Origin: Spirodela intermedia
Lineage: Eukaryota; Streptophyta; Magnoliopsida; Alismatales; Araceae
Reading direction: 5' to 3'
DNA: 64,000 nt
Assembly (NCBI GenBank): GCA_902729315.2
Contig: LR746271.1
Span: 2,874,001-2,938,000, forward strand
Within the stretch, counting starts at the first letter, position 1. Every line of letters starts with the position of its first letter. Below the pieces are notes generated by a model. It saw only the letters and a list, made by a program, of their open reading frames with translations, was not told the DNA's origin and did no database searches. A program made the translations under genes and the position numbers. Of the stretch, positions 1 to 11,977 are shown in pieces.

Positions 1-2174
1 CCTAGTGAACTGATGATAAGCAAATTAGTAAGACCTTGTTTCAATGATTGCCAAACTATTTTTGAAATAGGTTGTCTCAGAACTAGATCATGGTAACAAA
101 ATCATCACATTGTTTTAAGCTATTGGCAGACTTATTAATATCATAGGTTGTTGGTTTAAAATTTTTGATGTGGACAATGTCATAAAAGATAAAAAAATTG
201 TCCATAAATATGCCATTATTGTACTAATTCATAGACGAAGATCTAAATTATTAGAGCTGTTCATTTGTTGCTGTATTAGAGAAAAATATTATCATAAAAA
301 AGACATGCATAGGAAGAAAATTGAAATTAGAAAAAAATAAAAATATTTTAGAAAAATAAGCGAGGTGAAAAATAGTATGTTAGATCATGTGCCCACATGG
401 CAAAAATACCTAAAAGAAATGTGTTTACTAGCTGAAGTAAAGGCAAGAGAAAATATGTATTCCTAGATAAAGTCAAGCCAAATCTCAAGAGACAAATTTT
501 TTTTTTCCAAAATCTCTAACACATCAAACATGGCAGAAAACATAGCACATGCTAGAAGATCTATAAAAGAGCAACACATCATTCATTGTGCATCAAGAGG
601 CTAAAGAAGAATCAGACTCACACTAACATGTCTATAGAGCTACCTAGTTAAAAGCTTGTGAAACTATTGACCTGAGCATGCAAACTCCTTTGTAAGTTGA
701 CCTAAGCAATCTTTGACCAATTGAGACCTTTTATAATAGTGCTTTAATGATAGAACAAATCATAAAACACTCTCTAATGTATCTTTTCAAAGTTCTATTA
801 CAAGAGAAACCTTGTCAAAACTTTGTTAGGAACTTAGTTACTCACAAAATCAAGGAACTTGTATACTCGACATTAGGATAGGTTTTTTTTTTAATATTAT
901 TTTGATGTTAAGACACCTTGAAGAGTGTTGTTAACAAGGAAAGAAAGGCAAGCTAGTGCCTTAACATGTAGCATGAAGAGATAGATCCCTTAAATATATT
1001 ATGTAAAGTAATTTGTTGATCCCACAAATATCAACTATAGTTCTCCAGGTGAGTGGGAATAATAAAACCCAAGTGTATGAACTCTTAGTATGTGAACCTA
1101 GGCCAATGAAGGCATAACCTATGAGCTCTTATTTTAATTTCATATTTACTGTGTCAATCTAGTGTGTCAATCATCTCAAGTCAGCAAATCAGCTTGAACT
1201 TAGTGAGTTACTATAACTCAGTAGGTGCCAATCCAACCTACAATGTGTTGAATTAGTACATAATTAAGAATGACAAGCCAAAAATATAAAAAATATAGGA
1301 AAATAGTTTTTAAAACCAATCCACCCCTCTTGGTATCTTACCTAGTCCCCTTAAAGAGCATAGTAGGTATGAAAAAATTAAAAGTCAATTTACACGTGGA
1401 GTGATAATCAATATAACTCTACCACCACATTGATTGTTAATTACTTTTGAATCAGATCATCTAAATTTTTTAACATGCTTTTAGAATCAATAATTGTTCT
1501 TAGGCCAGTGCTAAATCTCATGTTGTTTATTGACAAAACTCATGAAATCAACTTGGATGTCAAGAAGTGTGTTAGGAACAATCTTGCATCATTACTATAA
1601 ATAGGACAAGAAAATTCTTGATTATCAAGATAAGGCAATGATTGTTAATTATTTTATTGGGAAGATCTTATACTTCAATACCACACCATGATTGATGATC
1701 ACTCTTAAATATGCACTTAAATTATTTTGTTCTACCAATATGAAAATTTTAAAAATACAAGTTACACGTGAAGAGCTATATTAAGAATAATCTCATCTTA
1801 GTTGCAGTTAGAGTGGACTCAATCTTATAATGATGAGGCCTTGAAGGTCATCACCAAATGTTCGTGAGCTAGATAGGCTGAAAGCTTCATTATAAGGAAA
1901 TCTAGGAGTTTTCTTAGGCAGCATTTGCAGTATTTACTTTGCAAATAACAACTTATACATGAACAAGTAGCTTTAGAGTAGTCCCTTACTATTTACTGTA
2001 AGAAGCAAGGTAGATATGAACCTGCCCCCTTAACTCACAGTTGAGGTGGATGCATCAACCACCTTATTTAGGATGAGAGTGGGACGGCGAGATGGGAACG
2101 TGCCAATATTTCAGATGCCCACGATCTGCTTATTGACACGCTTTTGAAGAACGATGCACTATGTTACGTGGGGG
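1..2174. other. AT-rich DNA without recognisable gene
   Basis: No open frame of useful length, no retrotransposon domain and no RNA gene could be recognised on either strand. The last ~150 bases become less AT-rich and probably include the 3' untranslated region of the minus-strand RRM gene that ends at 2175. Confidence 0.5.
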
Positions 2175-2490
2175 TCACTTCGCCTTTCTGAGGCTGGTTT
2201 CATGTCCACCCGACTGGGAGCCGAGCTCGGCGGCGGACTTGGAAGCCCGGTCGAGCACGCCGGAGAGCCAGATGGCGCTCTTGGTGAAGCAGTTGCTCTG
2301 GGCGATCGTCGTTCCCACCCGGCCCACCGCCTGCTCCGCCGTCGTGGCGGCCGTCTTCGCCTGACGGAGGAGCTCCCTTCCGCCCTGCCTCATCCTCTGC
2401 TTTTCCCCCATCTCCCCGCCGTTGATCGGCACCCGACGGTAGCCCTTTTTCCATACCCGTCGAATCATGTATAGCGAGAGAGATAGATAG

Positions 2491-2537
<47 letters not shown>

Positions 2538-2556
2538 GAGAGAGGAGAGAGAGAGG

Positions 2557-2603
<47 letters not shown>

Positions 2604-2918
2604 ACCGTTTCTCCGGAGTTCTCGACGGGGAGTACGCGAACATGGCAATCCGCTAAAAGCGCACCCTTCAAGGAGAAGATTCCTTGGTTATCAAACACGA
2701 GCAGAAGATCAGACCAACGAAGTAACGGTTGAATGCGAAGAGGAAGTTGCTCCTCGCTTCCATGTCTTCCTGCTTACGTCAAGGAGGAGAGCAGTCTGGA
2801 AGGCGTATGGCTGTCTGAAGCTGACCACAGCGGTGTGAGTCCGGTTCCTCTCATCAGCGCTAGAGAGAGAAACATAGAGAGACAGATATACATATACATA
2901 CAGAGAATAATATATAGT

Positions 2919-3017
<99 letters not shown>

Positions 3018-3145
3018 CTGGGCTGCTACCTAGTGAGCTTGATATCGTCGACGGTGCCACAGAAGGAGAAAAAGGAGGTGAGTTCTTGCAGAGTCACCTT
3101 CGAGGAGATGTTGAGGACCCTCACAGTCATCTCCGACGCCCCCAT
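2175..3145 (-). CDS. RRM protein, ACD11-binding-partner-like, four exons
   Basis: Spliced minus-strand gene: exons 3145-3030, 2859-2778, 2665-2606 and 2444-2175. All junctions have GT/AG borders and phases agree (116+82+60+270 nt, 175 residues). The start ATG at 3145 gives MGASEMTVRVLNIS, followed by an RNA-recognition-motif strand-helix pattern: residues 6-13 are an RNP2-like beta strand, VVSFRQPYAF is RNP1-like, and VRVLPVEN is the last strand. The C-terminal exon (KTAATTAEQAVGRVG, then FTKSAIWLSGVLDRASKSA) matches my memory of the conserved tail of plant BPA1-type proteins, which bind the sphingolipid-transfer protein ACD11. The long central helical region of typical family members is missing, so this is a short form. 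The last acceptor (2445-2446) has a poor pyrimidine tract and is the least certain point. A second in-frame ATG lies at 3130. Function as an RNA or ACD11 binder is inferred from family only. Confidence 0.72.
2477..2600. repeat. (GATA)n/(GA)n microsatellite in intron 3
   Basis: A run of GATA units to about 2536 is followed by GA-rich sequence to 2600. It fills the intron between exons 3 and 4 of the minus-strand RRM gene. Read on that strand it is TATC/TC. It makes spurious Ser-Leu and Ile-Tyr-Leu-Ser ORFs that are not genes. Confidence 0.95.
2917..3016. repeat. (GATA)n/(GA)n microsatellite in intron 1
   Basis: About 19 GATA units are followed by ~24 bases of GA repeat. They lie in intron 1 (2860-3029) of the minus-strand RRM gene, close to its donor site. 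A further short GA stretch at 2861-2882 reads as TC on the gene strand and forms the pyrimidine tract just before the acceptor. Confidence 0.95.
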
Positions 3146-3974
3146 GACGGGATCCTCCGGCCTTCTGCCGAGGAGTTCTCTGGAGAAAGAAGAGACACAG
3201 ACGGGAGGAACGCAGGCGCAATCGGCGACGAGGATGAAGAGCAGAGAAAGACGGAAGGTTCTCTTTCTTCCATCATGGATGGTGAGTGAAGGAGACGACC
3301 ACCACGAGAGGCGGGGAATCTTAGAATTGGCATCTCCACGTCGAGTCCACCGTGCAGACGAATCTATGGGAAAAGAGAATTCCTCTTCGACGACGATGTT
3401 TCGTGAGATAGTGTTAGTCTCCTTAGTGCGTCAGACTGATAGCAGGCGCAAACCCCGGTACCCCCTTAGGATAAAGGATGAGGAACGGAAGAAGAAAATT
3501 TAGGGCGAGGAAATCCTCAGGTAAGTCAATAGAGAAGAGATTCCCTTTCGGAGGAACAGCATCAGCAGCAGCGAATGTTCTTTTCCCATCTCTCTTCGGT
3601 TCTCCGTTATCTATCTGAACCTTGTTTTCAGAGAAACTCGTGTAAGAGTACCTCGAAATTGCGACATATTTACGTCGACCTCAAATCCGATTTAGACTTG
3701 CACTTGCAGCGCGCTCCAGATTTGGAGATGATGACCGATGCTGACCACAGAGTAATTATTATCTGATTGATGCTGGCTTCCTCTCTAGCTTATTAGAGGT
3801 TGAAAGTCCTAGTGATCTCATTGATTATTAGTGAAACGGTAGAACTTCAAGTTGGAATACGATATGAGTTTTCCTCACACATTGAAGGTTTTTTTAATTC
3901 TTGTGCTTCGACTTTTTCTCGCCATTATGTAATGCCAAAATGGGTATCTTGAAAAAATACCTCTGGGTCAGTAT
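3146..3974. other. Upstream region of RRM gene; no other gene seen
   Basis: This should hold the promoter and 5' untranslated region of the minus-strand RRM gene. The first ~400 bases are GC-richer and the remainder grades into AT-rich DNA. No TATA box could be assigned with confidence. Short overlapping ORFs here have no recognisable domain. Confidence 0.4.
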
Positions 3975-4563
3975 TGAGGCCCTGGCAGCAAGAACTAAGC
4001 CAAGAAGAATGAGGTCTCAAAGGAACCAGCTCATTCTAGTACTACAGCCTGGCAGCTAGAGCGAAGCGCAAGGCGACAAGACACAGGAACCCGACATCAT
4101 CAGGGGCAACAATACAGTAGATCCTGCAAGGCAGGAGGTGAGGGCAGTGGAATAATCTGGTGCCGAACCTGCACAAAGGATTAGATCCGGCATTGACAAA
4201 TTTTGTCATGTGCCGAGTCCCATCAAGGAAAGAAGGTGTCAAGGAACTATGAAGGCTATAAATTAGATGACTCTTGGGAGAGGGAAAAATAGTTGTAAGA
4301 AACTTCTTTTGGAGCTGGAGATTGCCATCTCGTATCGGCGACCCCAAGACCAGGGGGTCTTGGTTGTGTTGTTTCCCATTCCGAGTTAGTCCACTATAAT
4401 CTCTTCCTTCCTTGCTTTTTTCTGCTTTCCTTCCCTCCATCTTTCCTCCCATGCGCATAACCTCTCCTCTTGATAGAGTGATTTGGCAGGTTGTGAAGGA
4501 TCCAACTTCACTCATAAAGTCCGTGAGAGGATAGATGCCATTTGGACCAGCGGCTATCCATCA
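3975..4563 (+). repeat. 5' LTR of Chromo-1
   Basis: Starts TGAGGCC and ends ATCCATCA. A TATA box (TATAAAT, about 4257-4263) lies in the middle. The same sequence recurs in reverse at 21048-21641 and 21789-22386 and, as U3-R parts, at 22387-24110. The first two or three bases appear lost compared with the TGTTGAGG start of the 3' copies. The U5 part (GGAGCTGGAG ... CATCTCGTATCGGCGACC) is shared with the LTR at 59111-59623. Confidence 0.85.
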
Positions 4564-4565
4564 GT

Positions 4566-4577
4566 TGGTATGAGAGC
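4566..4577 (+). other. Primer binding site, Chromo-1 (tRNA-Met type)
   Basis: TGGTATGAGAGC two bases after the LTR end; one mismatch to TGGTATCAGAGC, the usual complement of initiator tRNA-Met. Confidence 0.85.
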
Positions 4578-4580
4578 ATC

Positions 4581-7500
4581 ATGGGGCCTAAACCCACTAA
4601 TCCCAAGCTGGATTCTCTTAAGAAAGAGCTGGAGGAATTCCGGCAACTCACCCGCTCCAATCAAGCCACAAATGTAGAGTAGTTTCAAGTGTTATAAGTG
4701 GAACAGGTTGACATGTGTCAGCAGCTGGGCTCAGTATCACATCAGTTGAGAACACTTGTGCAAATCATGAACACCATCCGATGTCAGTTGGGGATATCCC
4801 TTAGTTGAGCAAGCAAGTCCACTACCCTTATGGAATCTTCATTGGACTGGGCCCATAGAGAGACCAGCATCGGTCACTGGCCATTTGGGACAAAGAAACC
4901 CTACTGACGTGACTTAGTCGTATATTAAATGACGCAAATCTAAAATTTATAAAACTAGAAAATATGATTTTTCAGATATGTAGAAGTATTTCTAAAAAAA
5001 TATATCAATTATAATTTAATAAAACTTTCAAAAAATAGCGGTAATTTTTCAGGTCGATCACAGGGATGTAATATAATATCTAGTAATTATTCAGAATTTT
5101 CCTCAAAGAATACTATTTTCTATAAATTTTATACTAAGAAATGAAAAGGAAATATATTTAAAATTCACGAAAAAAAGAAAATAAGGGTGCAGGCGATAGG
5201 ATGACGTCAGCGCCTGATGAACGCGAATCGGGCAGAAACAGAGTTCCGCCCGACGATTCTTACGTAAGCGATTACAGATGATTTAATTGATCAAATTAAG
5301 ATCTGTAAAAGCCAGAAGAATCGTAATTGAACGAAGTATATTTTGGTAAATTAAAATCACATAAATTATCACTAAATGAAGCGTAAAGTAAGTTGAAAGT
5401 AGGAAAATAGAGTTTCGACATCGCGGCAGCGATGCGTCGGCAATGCACCAGAATCCTGAGCGTTCAGGAGGATCGTTGTGCAGTGTCCACGGCCTCGAAG
5501 GCTCTCCTTGGACAAAGACGACGTGGGCAATCTCTAGATCTCCTTTCGAAGTTTAGAGATCAATGAAATGGGTCGTCGAATCGTCTCCAGCGGCTGTCAC
5601 CCGGCAGAGCGGAAAAACGACGACTTTGCAGCTCTCCGATGGCTGTCACTTGACGGAGAGGAGCTGGATGGAGGTGGGGCACGTGTCAGGGAGCTTCATC
5701 CTCAGGTCCGCACAGCAAAAGGAGGCTCTTCATTGCATCTGGTACGCTCTCAGGAGGTGGCGACTCGTCTCCCGGTAGATCGTCCTCTTCCCGACGACGG
5801 CTTGTTCGTCGATTAATCAGAGATGATTTACTCGATGAATTCGCGATCCTTTTATCGTGAATCCTTCAGCAATTTTAGTAACATTGCTCCGCGAATCGCG
5901 TTGACGAGATTTTCGCCGATGATCCAGCGATTCTAGTTGCTTAATCCTTCACTGGTGATCTGCAGGAAAGTCACGATAATTAGATAAAAATATGAGTTTT
6001 GGCTCTAGGAGGATTCGAACCCGCGCCAGTTGCCCCGCCTCTTCTGAGGAAGGTGACGAGTTTAGTCCCACATCAGTTGTGCGCCGAATTTTTGGGCGAA
6101 TATATAGTAATGTTACATTTCTAAGCAAAGTCCCTTTCTCGCGCATGTACGATCACTCCTTGCCCCATAGTTGGCTGGCCACCGGTGACGTGGAAGGGGA
6201 GTGGCGTACACGTGCCTCCATTAGTTTAAGCCGCTCGAGCCCCTGCTCACGGCTCATGCCTGACTGTGCTTCCGACCTGCTTGCGGGCCTGGCTGGCCGG
6301 CGGGTCCCCCTGATTTTGCTACATTTTTATTTTAATTTCTTTTCCTTCATTTATCTCAAAAGTAAGACTATAAAAATCGTATAAAATCACATAATTACCC
6401 AAAAATTCACGTTAATCAATTGAAAACCACTTTTCACACTTTAACACAAATATAAGTCTATTTATCATGAGTTGAGGCTAAAACTATATTATTTACTAAT
6501 TATTAACTCATGATAATGAAGACTTATCACCTAGCACTAGGAGGAGCCAATTGTGAACCATCAGAGCCACAACAAACCCATCGACTGATGGCAGCAGAGG
6601 AATCTATTGAAACCCAACCTCATCGGTGGTGGAAATTTCTGATATTTTTTGACTCTAACCTAGAAGGATGGGTCTATTATGTGGAGCTATATTTCTCCAC
6701 CTACTGACTGACAACACCCAAACAACTAGTAGAGGCATGTCATAGTATGAGAGTGAAAGCCCTCTATTGGCTCTAATGGGTTAAATCTCATCAAACATTC
6801 CACAGTTAGGAAGATCTGAAATATTGACTATTAGAGCATTACAGAGACAAGTATTTCAGCTCCCTTTGCCAATAGTTCCTTGAACTCAAGTAGATAGACT
6901 CGGTAGAGGGCTATCGTGAATAACTTGAAGTCATGTTTGGTGTTCTTTGTGACATACTAGATGTCATATTAGAAGGAAACTTTTTCAAGGGCCTGTGATG
7001 GGAGATTCAAGCTAAAATTATCGTTCTCAACCCATAAGGATTAGAGGTGATAATGAGGATGGCCCAAAGGATAGAGACCAAACTACTAACATTGACTAAC
7101 ATGGGATGACTATGGTAGGGTAGAGGGCCGGAGAGAGGCCTTCGGTGTACGACAGGTGCCAACAACATGTTCCGTCAACTGGAGTGAGCAATCGAGAAGG
7201 AGGATAGGGATCTAGCCCAACCATTGTGGGTGCTCCAGCCCTCATAGGTGGTGGACCTCCGGTAGATCGTTGACAGCACTTACACCTCACGGCGGCAGAA
7301 ATCCAGGTCTGAAGGGCCTAAGGCATGTGTTTCCATTGCGATGAGAAGTTTGTGCCAAGCCATTAGTGCAGATGTGAATTGAATATCCTATTCATGTTAG
7401 CTGACTCTAACTACCTACAAGACGACAAAAAAGAGGAGGAGCTCTCTTAGGACACCTCTTGGATGATGGTGAGATCATCTAGCTTGAAGTTGCCCTCCAC

Positions 7501-8579
7501 TCACTCGCAAGCCACTCAAAGAGACGGTCCAAGGACGATTGGTCTCTACCTTGCTCAACATGGGGTGACATTCAACTTTATTAGCAATCGCCTGGTTCAC
7601 GAGTTGTAGCTACCCATCATTAAGATGACATGATACTAGGTGACCACCGACATAAACGAGATGGTTTTTAGCTCATAAATGTTCCAAAGCCTCATTGTGG
7701 ACCTTTTAGAAATCGTCATTTTAGGCAATTTCCTCTTCTTTCCTCTAGCCTCGGTTGACATAATCCTAGACATGAAAAGGGTGCAGGAAAGGCACAAGCT
7801 CGAGCTATACCTTGATGACTAGACCCTGTCATTCCCTGCCAGCACGGAGAAAGTGACGCTCATGGTGGAACCACTTGACAAGGGTACCCAACTCCACCTA
7901 GACACCTTGGTCAGCCAACCCTACAAAGGTGAAATATATTTCAAATTGTTCCAACTTGAGTTAGGCAAAGTTAAGGCAATCGATGGATGACAAGCGGTAA
8001 AGCTCCAATTGTGTATTTTATAAGTCTTCATTGACATTATTGACCTTCCCCCATGTAGTGACCAGGAGCACTACATCATTGTAAAATAGAAAAGCCAAAC
8101 TATTCACACTTGTCCCTTTCACTACCCTCACTTTTAAAAAATGAGTTAGAGAAGTAGGTGGCAGCAATGTTGGTAATTCTAGACGTCTGTGGACAAGCTC
8201 ATTGACGAGCTGCATGGAGCCACGGTGTTCTTAAAGCTAGACATGTTTTCTTATTACCATCAAATTTATTACGTGTAGAGGATGTGCCCAAGATGGCATT
8301 CTAGACACATCATAGATATTACAAGTTCCTCGTAATGCCCTTCGGCTTATCCAGCACCTTAGTGACCTTCCAGGCCATGATGAACTTCATCTTCACACAT
8401 TTTTTACGAAGATTCATGCTGTTCTTCAACGACAGTGTCGTCTACAGTTGGACTAATAACGAACACAAGAGCCATCTTCTCAAAGTATTTCTCATCCTTC
8501 TTGAGCATTAATTCCACATTCACCCCAAGAAGTGTATGTTCAATTAGATAAGGATCAGGTACCAAGGTCACTAGATCTC
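4581..8579 (+). pseudogene. Chromo-1 gag, protease and 5' RT remnants
   Basis: Frame-shifted and stop-ridden, and split by solo LTR A. The ATG near 4581 opens a gag frame that ends after ~30 codons. Gag resumes at 6530 with WWKFLIFFDSNLEGWVYYVELYF, the usual 'FDGS-P-GW--RAERYF' block, and continues through the region around 6900-7080. A degenerate zinc knuckle (CFHCDEKFVPSH) lies near 7322-7380 and protease-like sequence near 7460-7660. From about 8220 the RT reads KLDMFSYYHQI, then MPFGLS-TLVTFQAMMN and a degenerate catalytic block (FFNDSVVYS) before the break at 8580. The RT continues at 11978. Nothing here can be translated as a whole. Confidence 0.8.
4905..6529 (-). repeat. Solo LTR A, Athila-1 family
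   Basis: On the plus strand it begins TGACGTGACTTAG and ends GAAGACTTATCA, so the LTR itself runs on the minus strand. Flanks are CCTAC (4900-4904) and CCTAG (6530-6534), a 5-bp target duplication with one mismatch. It interrupts Chromo-1 gag. No internal element sequence is attached, so it is a solo LTR. It contains the G-box/TATA promoter block and the B-box-like sequence found in other copies. Confidence 0.9.
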
Positions 8580-11500
8580 TAACGTGATTTAGTTGTTGTA
8601 TAGTAAATCACGTAAATTTAAAATTTATAAAACTAGAAAATATAATTTTCAGATATTTAGAAGTATTTTTGAACAAATATATTAATTATAATTCAATAAA
8701 ACTTCCATAAATAGTGATAATTTTCTAAGTCGATCACAGAGATATAATATAATATTAAGTAATTATTTAGAATTTTCCTCAAATAATACTATTTTCTATG
8801 AATTTTACATTAGGAAATGAAAATAAATTATATTTAAAATTCACAAAAAAGAAAAATAAGGGTGCGGATGTCAGGATGATGTCAGCGCCCGACGAACACG
8901 AATCAGGCGAAAATAGAGTTCTATCTAGCAGTAATTACATAAGTGATTACATACGATTTAATTGATCAAATTAAGATCTATAAAAGCTAAAAGAATCATA
9001 ATTGAATTAAGTATATCTTGATAAATTTAAATCACACAAATTATCACTAAATGAAGTGAAAATTAAGTTAAAAGTAGGAAAATAGAGTTCCGACATTGAG
9101 GTGACGATGCGTCAATGATGCACTAAAATTTTGAACGTTCGGGTGGATTGTCGTGTAGTGTCCACGGCCTTGAAGGCTCTCCTTAGACAAGGACTACATG
9201 GGCAATCTCTAGATCTCCTTGCGAAGTCTAGAGATCAATGAAATGGGTCGTTGAATCATCTTTGATGGCTGTCACCCGGCAGAGCAGAAAAATGACAATT
9301 TTGCAGCTCTTCGGTGGCTGTCACCTATCAGAGAGGAGCTGGATGGAGGTGGGGCACGTGTCAGGGAGCTTCATCCTCAGGTCCGCACAGCAAGAGGAGG
9401 CTCTTCATCGCATCCGATATGCTATCAAGAGATGGCAACTCATCTCTCAGCGGATTGTCTTCTTCCCGACAATGGCTTGTTCGTCGATCAATCAGAGATG
9501 CTTTACTCGATGGATTCACGATCCTTTTATCGCGAATCGTTTAGTAATTTTAGTAACAATGCTTCGCGAATCATGTTGACGAGATTTTCGCCGATGATCT
9601 AGCGATTTTGGCGGCTTAATCCTTCACCGACGATATGCAAGAAAGTCACGATAATCAGATAAAAAATATGAGTTTTGGTTCTAGGAGGATTCGAACTCAC
9701 GCCGATTGCTCGCCTACGTGAGAGAGATTGATATAAGTACTCTAATGCTCTTATAAAATGATGTCATCATGGTATATCTCTATTATAAATAATGGGTATT
9801 GTAGGTATTAAAATCATCAAAGCCTTCTAGGGAAGGTGTGATGCAGGTTTAGTCCCACATACTTGTGTGTTGAAGTTTTGGATGAATATATAGTAATATT
9901 ATACTTGCAAGTAAGTCCCTGACGTGACTCAGTCATTGTATATTAAATCACGCAAATATAAAATTTATAAAACTAGAAAATACGAATTTTCAGATATTTA
10001 GAAGTATTTTTGAATAAATATATCACTTATAATTCAATAAAACTTCCAAAAATAGCGATAATTTTCCAGGTCGATCACAGGGATGTAATATAATATCTGG
10101 TAATTATTCCAAATTTTTCTCAATGAATACGATTTTCTATGAATTTTATACTAGGAAATGAAAAGGAAATATATTTAAAATTCACGAAAAAGAAGGAAAT
10201 AAGGGTGCGGACGTCAAGATGACGTTAGCGCCCAGCAAACGCGAATTGGGCAGAAATAGAGTTCCGCCCGATGATTCTTACGAAAGCGATTACAGACAAT
10301 TTAGTTAATCAAATTAAGATCTGTAAAAGCCGGAAGAATCGTAATAGAACAAAGTATATTTTGGTAAATTAAAATCACAAAAAGTATCACTAAATGAAGC
10401 GTAAAGTAAGTTTGAAAGCAGGAAAATAGAGTTCCGGCGTCGCGACGGTGATGCGTCGGCGATGCACCGGAATCCTGAGCGTTTGGGAGGATCGTCGTGC
10501 AGTGTCCACGGCCTCGAAGGCTCTCCTTGGACAAAGACGACGTGGGCAATCTCTAGATCTTCTCGTGAAGTCTAGAAATTAATGAAATGGGTCGCCGAGT
10601 CGTCTCTGGCGGCTGTCACCCGGCAGAGCGGAAAAACGGCGACTTTGCGGCTCTCCGGCGGCTATCACCCGACGGAGAGGAGCTGGATGGAGGTGGGGCA
10701 CGTGTCAGGGAGCTTCATCCTCAGGTCCGCGTAGCAGGAGGAGGCTCTTCATCGCATTTGGTACGCTCTCAAGAGGTGGCGACTCGTCTCCCGGCGGATC
10801 GTCCTCTTCCCGACGACGGCTTGTTCGTCGATCAATCGGAGATAATTTACTCGATGGATTCGCGATCCTTTTATCGCGAATCGTTCAGCAATTTTAGTAG
10901 CAATGCTCCGCGAATCGCGTTGACGAGATTTTTGCCGATGATCTAGCGATTCTGGTTGCTTAATCCTTCACCGGCAATCTGCAGGAAAGTCGTGATAATC
11001 AGATAAAAAATATATGAATTTTGACTCTGGGAGGATTCAAACCCGCGTCGGTTGTCCGCCCCTTTTGAGGAAGGTGTGACGCGGGTTTAGTCCTACATCG
11101 GTTGTGCGCCGATTTTTTAGGCGAATATATAGTAATGTTAGCTTTCTAAGCAAAGTCCCTTCTCTCGCGTGTACGACCACTCCTTGCCCCACAGCCGGCT
11201 GGCCACCGGTGACGTGGAAGGGGAGTGGCGCACACATGCCCCTATCGGTCCAAGCCGCTCGAGCCCCTGCTCGCGGCTACTCCCCGACTGAGCTTCCGAC
11301 CTACTTGCGGGCCCGGCTGGCCGGCGGGTCCCCCCCCCCCCATTTTGCAATATTTTAGTTTTATTTCTTTTTCTTCATTTATCTCAAAAGTAAGACTGCA
11401 AAAATCATATAAATTCGTATAAAATCACATAATTACCTAAAAAATCACATTAATCAACTGAAAACCACTTTTCACACTTTAACACAAATATAAGTCTATT

Positions 11501-11977
11501 TATCACAAGTTAAGGCTAAAACTATATTATTTACTAATTATTAACTCATGATAATGAAGACTTATCAGTCCCTTTCTCTCGCGTGTACGACCACTCCTTG
11601 TCCCACAACTGGCTGGCCACCGGTGATGTGAAAGGGGAGTGGCGCAGACGTGCCCCTACTAGTCTTAGCCGCTCGAGCCCCTACTCGTGACTCCTCCCCA
11701 ATTGCGCTTCCGACCCACTTGTGGCCCCAATTGGCCGGCGGGTACCCCCTATTTTGCTATATTTTTATTTTTATTTCTTTTTTTTCATTTATCTCAAAAG
11801 TAAGACTGTTAAAATCATATAAATTCGTATATAATCACATAATTAGCCTACAAATCATGTTAATCAATTGAAAACCACTTTTCACACTTTAACACAAATA
11901 TAAGTATATTTATCATGAGTTAAGGCTAAAACTATATTATTTACTAATTATTGACTCATGATAATGAAGACTTATCA
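8580..11977 (-). repeat. Solo LTR B, Athila-1 family, split by LTR C
   Basis: Plus-strand ends are TAACGTGATT (TG mutated to TA) and GACTTATCA. The target duplication ATCTC (8575-8579 and 11978-11982) is perfect, within the RT of Chromo-1. A second LTR of the same family (C, 9920-11567) is inserted inside it, so B itself is 8580-9919 plus 11568-11977. B is more diverged than C, fitting its older age. Confidence 0.9.
9920..11567 (-). repeat. Solo LTR C nested in LTR B
   Basis: 1,648 bp, plus-strand ends TGACGTGACTCAG and GACTTATCA. Perfect target duplication GTCCC (9915-9919 and 11568-11572). Same orientation as the LTR it sits in. A poly-C run near 11330 lies in its GC-rich part. Confidence 0.93.

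Noticed and set aside
2175-3060. ORFs of Ser-Leu and Ile-Tyr-Leu-Ser repeats on the minus strand
   Set aside because: They are translations of GA/GATA microsatellites in introns; the real exons are in other frames and splice around them.
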